Below are positions 27,922-35,538 of a DNA stretch of 36,108 nucleotides, one piece after another. Numbering within the stretch: the first letter of the stretch is position 1; every line of letters begins with the position of its first letter. Source of the stretch: Pontiellaceae bacterium (GTDB taxonomy: Bacteria > Verrucomicrobiota > Kiritimatiellia > Kiritimatiellales > Pontiellaceae); assembly GCA_016937035.1 (NCBI GenBank), contig JAFGWS010000163.1, positions 1-36,108 on the forward strand, given 5' to 3'. A program made the position numbers and the translations under genes. Under the pieces are notes generated by a model. It searched no databases. It was given only the letters and a program-made list of their open reading frames with translations, and was not told where the DNA came from.

Positions 27922-30786
27922 ATGAAAAAAACAGCGTTGTTGATAATTGCAGTAGTCGGTGTCGGATCGGTTCTTGTTCCGGGAGGAGCCGGCGCGGCGG
28001 TATCGAATATTGTGGGAGAGATTACTGGGCCGGTGAATGATACGGGTTCTGACGCATGGGTGATCAGCGATAATACCAAGGATATGGATTTTGTAATCAA
28101 AGACAGCACGATTTCGGCCCTGCCGGGGAGTAATGTCGTGATATCTGTGTTGCCTACTTCATCGACTCCACCACCACTCGCATTAGGACGCAGTGGCTTC
28201 CAGAGTTCTTATTTAAAGTCGCATAATGTGACCGTTATTGATTCCTTGATCACCGGGAGTGACGGGGGAACATACAAACCGTTTTCTCCCGAGTTGGGCA
28301 CGGTAGTAGCTAAAGTCGCATTTGTCGCTGACGGCGGAGACGGGATGTCGTTGGCGGCAGTCAACGGTGCGTTTACTAACGCAACGATTACCGGGGGTAA
28401 CGGTGGAGAAATATTGATTGCCGGTGCATCCTCTAAGGACGCAAAAGCTGATGGCGGGTTTGGCCTCAAGTTGCAGGAAGCTTCGACGCTGTATGCAACA
28501 AATAGTACGATCACGGGCGGCAACGGCGGGGTGATTCGTAGCGGCAAAGAGTCGGGGAGTGCTGTTGGCGGAGCCGGTATTGTTATAGATGGAAAGACGG
28601 GGAAGGACGTAATCCTGGATTTAATTGATACCCAAGTATTTGGTGGTATCGGCGGTACAGTGGCTAATACAAACAAAGATTATGGGAAGGCCTACGGGGG
28701 TAGTGCGTTGTTGGTTGGTGGAGGGGGCAACCTGACGATTACCAATGGTACGTTTATCGGCGGACAAGCCGGGACGGTTTTAGGGAAAAAGGTAAATGAC
28801 GGGAAGTCCATTGATGTGACCGGAGCAAATCTTACTCTTGTCGGCGGATCTTATGATAGTGGAATTCGGTTTTCTGCTGGAGATTCGACATTGGCTTTAG
28901 GGAGTGCGGTTCAGAGCATCCCTCTTCTTGAAGTTGCCGGGAACTCACTCAAGGTAACCCAATGGTCTGATGGACAGCTTACGAATGTCAACGTCTCCGC
29001 CGGCACGATAACGCTGGATGGAAGTGCCCCGTTTAATTTGGGCGCGGGCAGCAAGTTTCAGCTTGGCGGGTCGGGGGCTAAACCGGCTTTGGCACATTTC
29101 AGCAGTGGGTTAGTCGTTGCAGGAACCTTGGGGCTTGGTTATGGAACAAACACAGCCGATGCCGTTCATGCTACGGCGGGTTCGAAAATAATTTCTTTAT
29201 GGAACGGGGAGAAACTGGGAAGCTTGGAATCAACAAATCTGTTAACGATTGATGCGGGTACAAAGTGGGAGATCAATGACCAAGGGAAAAACCGAGTTAA
29301 CGTTGGTCAGGTATTTACAATCGCAACGACGTTAAATACGAATGATGTTATTGCGCTGAATTTGGATAAGGCGGACGTTTCTTACGTCGGAGCAAACGGT
29401 CAAGCAGGGTGGTTGGGAAAGATTATTGACGTCACTAACACGCTGACCAAGGTTCAGGTGACATACGGTCTGGGCGATATTGACGAAATGCTCGGTGTTA
29501 AGGGCGATCTTTCCTCTCCTTTCGGACAGGCAATTTCAGATTTAACCGCGTTGGTGATAAGCAACCCTTCAACAAGTTCAAATATTTTGGTAAATCTGGG
29601 CGCGGCCTCAGCGACTGTTTCAGCGGCGAGCAGGTTGGCAACCAACGGGTTGCTTCATACGGCTCAGTCAGCGAAGTCGGTGGTTGGAAATCAGCAGCTT
29701 TATGCGGGCGTTATCAACAATCGCACGCACTCTTATCTCAATCATGAAGGCGTGGGTTATTCTGTTGGGGGGCCGACTGGTGCTGCCGGGTGGGACTTCC
29801 TTCGTAACTTCTCCGATCGAGTGGAATCAAAAATAAGTACCGACGGGCTTCGTTCTCTCTCGGATCGAGTGGAAGGTCAGTACAGATATGACGATGTTGC
29901 CAGTTCGATGCGCAATGCGGAAAAAGGGACGTCTTTGGCAGGAGTTCGTTTACCGGAATCTTGGCAGATTTGGGGAGAAGGTTTCGGTTCTTCGGCCCAT
30001 CAGGACGCGATTAATGGGGTTGCTGGTTATGATGTAGGCACGGGCGGCGCAATGCTGGGTATAGATAAACGCTTTAATAACCTCATGATCGGTATGGCCG
30101 GTGGGTTTTCACAAAGCAGCGTCGATGGTTATCAGGGAAATGATGCCAGAATTGATACGCTCAATCTGATCGGATATCTCTCCGCATATAGTGAGAATGC
30201 CTATATGGACCTCAATGTGAACTATGCAATAAACAATGTTGACTCCGAGTTCAAGAGCTATGGGTATGAGGGCAATTATGATGCGAACGCACTTGGTTTT
30301 TACGTGGGCGGAGGATATGGCATCGCGCTTAACGATTGGCTTGTCTTGACCCCGGAGGCCTCCTTCATGGGAACATACTACGCCCGCGATTCGTATGAAG
30401 AAACCTCGTCTCTGGGCTTGCCGACCAAGGAATACGAAAGTTACGACCAATTTTCTTCGGTCGGTTCGGTGGGCGCTACGCTTACGATGGTCCGGAAGAT
30501 TGATCTGAGCAGTTATGAAATGCTCGTGCAGCCCCAAGTTCGTGCACATTTAGTTCATGATTTTAATGCAGATATGGACCCGGAAACATACCGCCTTCAG
30601 GGCGGTAACTTCGACATTGAGACTCCAGTGGCTGCCACGGAAGATAACCTCTTCAAAATCGGGGCGGGGATCCGCCTTACCGACTGGAATGATTCGTCAA
30701 CGGAAGTGGGGCTGGACGTAGATGGTCTGTTTGCCGACGGTTATAACGCGTATATGATCAGCGGTAAGATTATACATCGCTTCTAA
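27922..30786 (+). CDS. Autotransporter (type Va) with Gly-rich beta-helix passenger
   Basis: The 954-residue protein has a signal peptide (residues 1-26, cleavage after GAGA), a passenger of about 630 residues and a C-terminal beta-barrel (about 680-954) starting LPESWQIWGEGFGSS and ending SGKIIHRF with the terminal Phe. The passenger is rich in Gly, Thr, Asn and Ser and contains at least five loosely repeated turns with a GG core: ITGSDGGT, ITGGNGGEI, ITGGNGGVI, VFGGIGGTV and FIGGQAGTV, about 45-65 residues apart. That spacing is expected for a parallel beta-helix. A short duplicated SDRVES/SDRVEG lies in the linker before the barrel. No protease or cleavage motif is recognised, so an adhesive or structural surface role is likely (inference). 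GCGGGGGA precedes the ATG. A strong terminator follows. Confidence 0.93.
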   Translation: MKKTALLIIAVVGVGSVLVPGGAGAAVSNIVGEITGPVNDTGSDAWVISDNTKDMDFVIKDSTISALPGSNVVISVLPTSSTPPPLALGRSGFQSSYLKSHNVTVIDSLITGSDGGTYKPFSPELGTVVAKVAFVADGGDGMSLAAVNGAFTNATITGGNGGEILIAGASSKDAKADGGFGLKLQEASTLYATNSTITGGNGGVIRSGKESGSAVGGAGIVIDGKTGKDVILDLIDTQVFGGIGGTVANTNKDYGKAYGGSALLVGGGGNLTITNGTFIGGQAGTVLGKKVNDGKSIDVTGANLTLVGGSYDSGIRFSAGDSTLALGSAVQSIPLLEVAGNSLKVTQWSDGQLTNVNVSAGTITLDGSAPFNLGAGSKFQLGGSGAKPALAHFSSGLVVAGTLGLGYGTNTADAVHATAGSKIISLWNGEKLGSLESTNLLTIDAGTKWEINDQGKNRVNVGQVFTIATTLNTNDVIALNLDKADVSYVGANGQAGWLGKIIDVTNTLTKVQVTYGLGDIDEMLGVKGDLSSPFGQAISDLTALVISNPSTSSNILVNLGAASATVSAASRLATNGLLHTAQSAKSVVGNQQLYAGVINNRTHSYLNHEGVGYSVGGPTGAAGWDFLRNFSDRVESKISTDGLRSLSDRVEGQYRYDDVASSMRNAEKGTSLAGVRLPESWQIWGEGFGSSAHQDAINGVAGYDVGTGGAMLGIDKRFNNLMIGMAGGFSQSSVDGYQGNDARIDTLNLIGYLSAYSENAYMDLNVNYAINNVDSEFKSYGYEGNYDANALGFYVGGGYGIALNDWLVLTPEASFMGTYYARDSYEETSSLGLPTKEYESYDQFSSVGSVGATLTMVRKIDLSSYEMLVQPQVRAHLVHDFNADMDPETYRLQGGNFDIETPVAATEDNLFKIGAGIRLTDWNDSSTEVGLDVDGLFADGYNAYMISGKIIHRF

Positions 30787-30808
30787 GCAAGCTCGAACCG
30801 TCTCGTAG

Positions 30809-30837
30809 AAAACCCCTTCATAACGGAGGGGTTTTTT
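30809..30837 (+). terminator. Rho-independent terminator of the autotransporter gene
   Basis: A perfect 9-bp stem AAAACCCCT/AGGGGTTTT (30809-30817 and 30827-30835) with a 9-base loop is followed by a run of T residues to 30837. It begins 23 bases after the autotransporter stop codon. Confidence 0.85.
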
Positions 30838-30879
30838 GTTTAGAGAAATTAACGGTTGAAATGCCGCCGAAAATTGTAG

Positions 30880-30937
30880 GGCGGGAACGGTTAAAAACCT
30901 TCCCGCCACGGCTGGAAGGGCACTGCCCGCTCCAGCC
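30880..30937. repeat. Two adjacent compound palindromes, REP-like
   Basis: The first (30880-30907) has an outer stem GGCGGGAA/TTCCCGCC and an inner stem GGTT/AACC with an AAA loop. The second (30910-30937) has an outer stem GGCTGGA/TCCAGCC and an inner stem GGGCA/TGCCC. They lie two bases apart in the gap between two converging genes. No T-tract follows, so they are not simple terminators. The paired hairpins resemble REP elements. Confidence 0.55.
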
Positions 30938-31027
30938 CAACAAAAGGATGATACGGCATATCATTCCTGAATTGATCTAGTGGCGCCCGGAGGGGGACGC
31001 ACTTATTCGGGGGAAGGTGAACGTCCT

Positions 31028-31819
31028 CTATCGACGCACCGGACGCCATATGGTGGAGATACCGGCGGCCCCTGTGACTTCCAGATTAATGTGCCCGAGC
31101 CCGTCGAGACGGAGCTGAGAAGCCACCGTGCGCAGGGCGGTATCCGGCGTGTTACAGTCAGAGCTCAGATGGGCGAGAAAAACGTGTTCAAGATGTTCCG
31201 TAGCACACTCCGCGATCAGGCGCGCAGCATCGATGTTGGAGAGGTGGCCTTGCCGGCTCCGTATGCGCTGTTTAAGCGACCACGGGCGAGGGGCCTCGCG
31301 CAGGAGATCTTCGTCGTGATTGGATTCTAATACAATGGCATTGCATCCTTTCAGCTTTTGCTGAATCAGTGAGGTGCTCATCCCCAGGTCGGTCACAACG
31401 CCCACACAAAAGGGGCCTGCCTGCAGACGGAAACCGACCGGTTCGTACGCATCGTGTGGAACGGAAAAGGGCTCCACTCGAATATCGCCGATCGTAAACG
31501 GAGAGCCGGTCTGAAAAATCTGTGCGGCAATTTCGCTGCCTTTGGGTTGTCGGCGGATTCCGTTAAGAGTGCCGGCATTGGTATAGACCGGAGTGCCGTG
31601 CCGCTTCTGTAAAACGCGGATGCCTCCGACATGATCGCTGTGTTCATGTGAAACACAGATGCCGTTAATGCTTTCGGGGACCACACCGATCTGCTCCAAA
31701 CGCAGGGCAACCTGCTTGGCACTTAACCCGGCATCAATCAATATTCTGGTTTTTGTTGAGGCGATGTAAATAGAGTTCCCGGAACTCCCGCTCGCCAACA
31801 CACAAACTTCTAAATCCAT
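31028..31819 (-). CDS. MBL-fold metallo-hydrolase, WalJ/YycJ-like
   Basis: The 263-residue protein has the metallo-beta-lactamase signature SHEHSDHVGGI (H58, H60, D62, H63) after a first strand with LASGSSGNSIYI, the typical YycJ/WalJ start. Further metal ligands are in FSVPHDAYEPVGF, VVTDLGMST and LAHLSSDCNTP. WalJ-type proteins are cytoplasmic hydrolases of unsettled substrate, with reported 5' exonuclease activity; in Firmicutes the gene lies in the walRK operon. There is no walRK here. AGGAG lies 6 bases before the ATG. The DUF2851 gene lies upstream on the same strand, 138 bases away, separated by an inverted repeat. Confidence 0.9.
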   Translation of the reverse strand: MDLEVCVLASGSSGNSIYIASTKTRILIDAGLSAKQVALRLEQIGVVPESINGICVSHEHSDHVGGIRVLQKRHGTPVYTNAGTLNGIRRQPKGSEIAAQIFQTGSPFTIGDIRVEPFSVPHDAYEPVGFRLQAGPFCVGVVTDLGMSTSLIQQKLKGCNAIVLESNHDEDLLREAPRPWSLKQRIRSRQGHLSNIDAARLIAECATEHLEHVFLAHLSSDCNTPDTALRTVASQLRLDGLGHINLEVTGAAGISTIWRPVRR

Positions 31820-31878
31820 AACCGCTCCTAAAACGCCGCTTATAATAGGGACTGCAGTACGGATGAAAACAATAAAGC

Positions 31879-31902
31879 GGAAAAAGAGCCCTCTCTTTTT
31901 CC
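31879..31902 (-). terminator. Inverted repeat between DUF2851 and the WalJ-like gene, possible weak terminator
   Basis: GGAAAAAGAG/CTCTTTTTCC (31879-31888 and 31893-31902) is a perfect 10-bp inverted repeat with a 4-base loop. Its AT-rich stem and the lack of a clean T-tract afterwards make termination uncertain. It could equally be an operator for the WalJ-like gene, 60 bases away. Confidence 0.4.
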
Positions 31903-31957
31903 ATTAAATGCTGCGAAGAACCCTATTTGGGGTTAACCATAGGCACCTCCCAATGGA

Positions 31958-33304
31958 TCAGACGAGTTCAGCAAGTTCGTTGAGCCGATGGCTCACGAGA
32001 TAGTCATGGAATACCTGAATGAGGCCCTGCCGAGCGAGGCTGGACCGATAGACGTTGGGAGAGTGGTCGGGGCCGAATAGCGTGTGGGCGGTTTGGCGGA
32101 TAATGCTGTTGGTGGGCTCGGTGGGCAGATGCTGAAGATGGAGTTTCGTTTCGCCGATCGCCGCGCGGAAAGGGACGAGAATGTTGGTAATCATGGCGTG
32201 AGCACGGGCTTCGCCAACGAGCGAGGTGGGGGTGCACTGGCGCTTCCAGTTAAGATGTGTGGTCCAAAAATTGATCGGGAAAGAGGACAAAAGCTCAGGT
32301 TTTTCAGGGATTTCTTGAATTCGGAAGGCATAGTATGCCGCAGCCATAAGGCGACGGACCGGGTGGTTGGTTGGGCGGATGCCCGAAAGAGACCAGTCAG
32401 ACCAGATGAGAGAAGAGGAGTTAAGAAAATTGCTCCTTTTCCACCAAAAGTCCCAGAGTGTGCGGACAAACGTACGGGTGGCTCTGTCCCAGTCTGGATC
32501 CGGATTTTTGGGGAGCAGTCCGGAGAGCCCGAGGAGCAGAGCATAGGTTTCATCGGAAGTTTCTGCTGCTGCGGGAATACGCGCAAGAGGGAAGAGCGCG
32601 GCAAGTCGGCGAAAGGGCGCTTTGTTGTTTTTGTATCCGAGAGCAGCAAGCAGCTCCTCCCATAAAACCTGATCAGGGCTTTTTGTCTGCATGGCCAGCG
32701 CCAGCCGTTCGGTTTTGAGGCGCAGCCGTTCTTCGCCCGCGCTTTCGAGCCACTCCGTCTTTCGGTCGGGATGCATGGTTTTGAGAGGAAAGTTTCCGTG
32801 CGGAATGGAGTAGGGATAGGCCGTGGTGTCGATGTTTTCAAACGAAAAGTGTGGATCGGTACGGAGCCGTTCCTGCAGCGGAATTTGGAGCAGACCGGGA
32901 ATTTCGAGCCCGGGAAAAAAGACCACGTGGAAACGGACGTTGTGGTAGCGCGGATCATGGGTGTGACCATGCTGCTTCCAGTCGGCGGGATGAATGTGAA
33001 TTTCGAGATCTCCGCCCATACGCCGCCGTTCTCGGCCGATCCGAAGAACGGCATTCAGAAAATCGGGGCCGGCTTCGAGATTCCAGTCACCGGGATGTTC
33101 CACCTCAATGGGTTCTCCGTCGGTCGTCGACAGATTGACCGGGCGCAGGTGCGGGTCCGCCCAGAGGCATTGAAGGTGTCGTTCTCGGTAAGGAAATGGA
33201 TGATAGGAGGGCGGCGATTCGCACACCGTTGAGTTTTTTTTGCCGTGTCGATAGTTGGCGGCACGCGGGAATGCGGATGAGAAAGTGTAGTCCTGAAAGT
33301 TCAT
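31958..33304 (-). CDS. DUF2851 family protein
   Basis: The 448-residue product matches the DUF2851 family. The conserved part begins near residue 40 with YRERHLQCLWAD. The core block is EHPGDWNLEAGPDFLNAVL followed by MGGDLEIHIHPADWKQHGH and YHNVRFHVVFFPG. The spaced acidic and histidine residues (E..GPDF, GDLEIHIHP, DPRYHNVRFHV) look like an active site, perhaps nuclease-like, but no activity is established. The family is common in Bacteroidota and PVC bacteria. The start is uncertain: the ATG at 33304 lacks a clear ribosome-binding site, and a TTG at 33322 would add six residues. Confidence 0.88.
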   Translation of the reverse strand: MNFQDYTFSSAFPRAANYRHGKKNSTVCESPPSYHPFPYRERHLQCLWADPHLRPVNLSTTDGEPIEVEHPGDWNLEAGPDFLNAVLRIGRERRRMGGDLEIHIHPADWKQHGHTHDPRYHNVRFHVVFFPGLEIPGLLQIPLQERLRTDPHFSFENIDTTAYPYSIPHGNFPLKTMHPDRKTEWLESAGEERLRLKTERLALAMQTKSPDQVLWEELLAALGYKNNKAPFRRLAALFPLARIPAAAETSDETYALLLGLSGLLPKNPDPDWDRATRTFVRTLWDFWWKRSNFLNSSSLIWSDWSLSGIRPTNHPVRRLMAAAYYAFRIQEIPEKPELLSSFPINFWTTHLNWKRQCTPTSLVGEARAHAMITNILVPFRAAIGETKLHLQHLPTEPTNSIIRQTAHTLFGPDHSPNVYRSSLARQGLIQVFHDYLVSHRLNELAELV

Positions 33305-33391
33305 GGCGAGAAAGTAGCACAAAAAAAAGGTTAAATCAAGGGTTGCGTATTTCGATTGAACCGTCGCCTCGGTTTTGTACTATCTCGCGCT

Positions 33392-33907
33392 ATGAATTCA
33401 ATACAGGCAGACCGAGTGATGAAGGCCGTCGTTGACGGCGTAGAAGAGTATGCGCAGCTGGCGCAGTGTTCAGGGGCGGATCCCGTTGAGTTGGCGGCTC
33501 AGAGCGAGACGCTGGATCGGGCGATTCAATTGATGCGTGGATTTCACAAGTATGGGCACGAGAACATGAAGCCCGCCGGGATTCCAGCGCCGAAAAATCC
33601 ATATCTGAAGCCGGATACGCCGATTGATGCTCAGCCGCCGGAATATTATGCCTACGAAGCCGTTCAGCGCGGCGGTGTAAACCGTGCGCGCTGCCTGTCG
33701 ATCTGCGAACAGTTTGGTCTGGCACCGGAAACGGCGGAGCAGGCGCTCGACAATGTCATTATGCCGTGGCGCGAGGCGAACCACTGGCGAACCTATGTCC
33801 GTGAAAACGCTGACGGTATGTATGTCCTGCAGGATAAGCCGCCGGTCAAACTGAAGCGACACCTCGATCGATTCCTGCAGCAGTTGGTCGATGCTCAGGA
33901 TTTCTGA
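33392..33907 (+). CDS. Hypothetical soluble protein
   Basis: The 171-residue product starts MNSIQADRVMKAVVDGVEEY and has no signal peptide or membrane segment. It is helical in the first third, has a proline-rich middle (IPAPKNPYLKPDTPIDAQPPEYY) and a helical C-terminal half (LSICEQFGLAPETAEQALDN). I do not recognise a family. A TTG at 33356 would add 12 residues; neither start has a convincing ribosome-binding site. It is divergent from the DUF2851 gene across 87 bases, and its last 13 bases overlap the end of rex on the other strand. Confidence 0.7.
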   Translation: MNSIQADRVMKAVVDGVEEYAQLAQCSGADPVELAAQSETLDRAIQLMRGFHKYGHENMKPAGIPAPKNPYLKPDTPIDAQPPEYYAYEAVQRGGVNRARCLSICEQFGLAPETAEQALDNVIMPWREANHWRTYVRENADGMYVLQDKPPVKLKRHLDRFLQQLVDAQDF

Positions 33908-34545
33908 CCGTCTTTAATCAATAGACGGTGAGAGAGAACCGCGAGGCTGGAGGCGAGCTCTTCGCGTTGGAGAATGACGTTATCCGGCACGTCGAGCGTG
34001 GTGGGCGTAAAGTTCCAGATGGCGCGGATGCCGCCTTCGATCATCATATTCGCTACCCCCTGTGCAACCGAAGCGGTGACGGTGAGCACGCCGATCTGTA
34101 CGTGCATCCGCTTGGCCAGAGCGGGCATTTTGGACACATCCATAATCGGCTTCCCGTGGACTTTGGTTCCAACGATTTCGGGGTTGCTGTCGAAAGCGGC
34201 GACAATTTTCATGCCGTATTGTTCAAACCCTTTGTAGCCGAGCAGTGCCCGACCGAGGTTGCCGACACCGACCAAAAAAGCATCGCTGGTGTTAGACCAG
34301 CCCAGAAAATCTTCGATGGCGGAAATGATTTCGTCCAAGGGAAAGCCCAGTCGCGGACGGCCTACGGCTCCCGTAATCGCAAGGTCCTTGCGGACCACAA
34401 TCGGGTCGAGATCCAGTTCGCGGGCAACAACGGATCCAGATGCATATTCTTCGCCTTGTTCCTTCATCTGCCGCAGCAGGCGGAGGTAAAGAGGCAAGCG
34501 TTTAAGTGTCGGTACGCCGGCTGTTCTCTGTTCCATTCGACTCAT
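33895..34545 (-). CDS. rex: Redox-sensing transcriptional repressor Rex
   Basis: The 216-residue protein has the Rex layout. The N-terminal winged helix (residues about 12-75) includes SGSVVARELDLDPIVVRKDL and the TGAVGRPRLGF segment. The Rossmann domain starts with LVGVGNLGRALL (GxGxxG, 93-98) and continues with VAAFDSNPEIVG and IGVLTVTASVAQ. Rex binds DNA when NAD+ dominates and releases it when NADH rises, controlling fermentative and respiratory genes. GGAG lies 8 bases before the ATG. No clear TTGTGAA-type Rex operator is seen in this window. Its 3' end overlaps the convergent hypothetical gene by 13 bases. Confidence 0.95.
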   Translation of the reverse strand: MSRMEQRTAGVPTLKRLPLYLRLLRQMKEQGEEYASGSVVARELDLDPIVVRKDLAITGAVGRPRLGFPLDEIISAIEDFLGWSNTSDAFLVGVGNLGRALLGYKGFEQYGMKIVAAFDSNPEIVGTKVHGKPIMDVSKMPALAKRMHVQIGVLTVTASVAQGVANMMIEGGIRAIWNFTPTTLDVPDNVILQREELASSLAVLSHRLLIKDGQKS

Positions 34546-34883
34546 ATATCAATCTCCAAATTGGGCCGCAAGATACCTTTCAGGGTGTGCGGCGTCAATG
34601 GAATCCCGTTTCTGCTCCGTTCCCGTATCGCGGGCATCGTGCCTGTCTTGTTCGTACCGCGGGCATCCCGCGGTTGCATAGCCGGCACATAGTGCAGGCT
34701 GTACGGGGCAGCGCCTCCGCTGCGTCGGTGGCGTTTCCAGTAGACGAAAGCTTTCTTCTGTCCGGCGCAATCCCCTGCTTCGTTGTGCCCGCTCGGCAGG
34801 GCATAATCTGTGGTGCTTATCTCGTACCGCAGGGAGGAGATAGGACGAGGTAAAAAGCCGTCTAAAGGCGGAACTACGAACTA
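34546..34883. other. Repeat-containing gene-free interval upstream of rex
   Basis: No gene is supported here. The segment contains the perfect palindrome ACCGCGGG-CAT-CCCGCGGT (34656-34674) and a related, weaker copy just before it near 34625-34640. The phrase GCCGTCTAAAGGCGGAACTA near 34856-34875 is itself partly palindromic. This looks like a collection of dispersed intergenic repeats. The rex promoter should lie near 34560-34620. Confidence 0.5.
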
Positions 34884-34947
34884 AAGCGACGGAGACGTGC
34901 GCTTGTACGAACTTTATTTCAAGCGACGAGGACGTGCGCTTCTACGA
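34884..34947. repeat. Two direct copies of a 27-bp repeat
   Basis: AAGCGACGGAGACGTGCGCT (first 20 bases of copy 1, 34884-34910) recurs as AAGCGACGAGGACGTGCGCT (copy 2, 34921-34947). The full 27-bp units differ at three positions and start 37 bases apart. They lie in a gene-free region with other repeat-like phrases. The interval from 34948 to 35138 shows nothing further. Confidence 0.6.
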
Positions 34948-35138
34948 CAAAATATGGAGATTAGCCGCAAGTAGCGTAGGAATCTCAAAGACCCAAACCC
35001 CTGCATTTTTGCGTTCCATGTGATCTTTCGCGGTTAAAAATCATCATGCGTTCCGCCGCCGCTTTCAGGAACCTTTGAATAGTACGCTCAGTTCCTTCAG
35101 GCCTTCCGTCGTGAGCATTATTTTTCGATGTCCTTTGT

Positions 35139-35438
35139 TCAAGTGTCTCCAGAATACATGAACCTCCCGATGAAAATCAGTATCCGCATGCCGAGCAAGA
35201 TGCTGGGTGTTGCCAGCAGCAAGCTGGTAAGAGCAAGGATCCTCTTCGGTTCTGCCCGGAGGAGTGCAGCAACCGCAAACGTGACGGCAGCGATCGTGAC
35301 TGCCAGATTGATCAATAACCCCGATTCTTCAAACCAGTCGCCGGCCGTCTGCCGGTTGAGCAACCATCCGGCCGTCAGTGCAAGGCTTGCGCTTGCAAGA
35401 ACCAGAGCCGCGATTGTGTATGTTGGTTTCTTCATCAT
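35139..35438 (-). CDS. Small membrane protein of unknown function
   Basis: The 99-residue product has three predicted membrane helices: residues about 7-27 (YTIAALVLASASLALTAGWL), 41-61 (LLINLAVTIAAVTFAVAALL) and 69-92 (ILALTSLLLATPSILLGMRI). TGAGAA lies directly before the first of two consecutive ATG codons, a weak ribosome-binding site. No family is recognised. The regular alternation of helices supports coding, although the plus strand is also open in this region. Confidence 0.6.
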   Translation of the reverse strand: MMKKPTYTIAALVLASASLALTAGWLLNRQTAGDWFEESGLLINLAVTIAAVTFAVAALLRAEPKRILALTSLLLATPSILLGMRILIFIGRFMYSGDT

Positions 35439-35538
35439 TTCTCAGTCAACATTAGGTGTGAGCCGACCGGCACATAACCGTTAGGTATGAAAATTGTGCG
35501 TTTTGCCGCGTAAGGTCCATGCCCTTGCCCTGGTTCGT

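Noticed and set aside
30880..30937. CRISPR array or terminator
   Set aside because: There are only two hairpins of different sequence, no regular spacers and no T-tract, so neither fits.
34546..35138. A tRNA or other structured RNA gene in the gap
   Set aside because: The hairpins seen do not form a cloverleaf and there is no TTCRANY-type T-loop; repeats explain the structure better.
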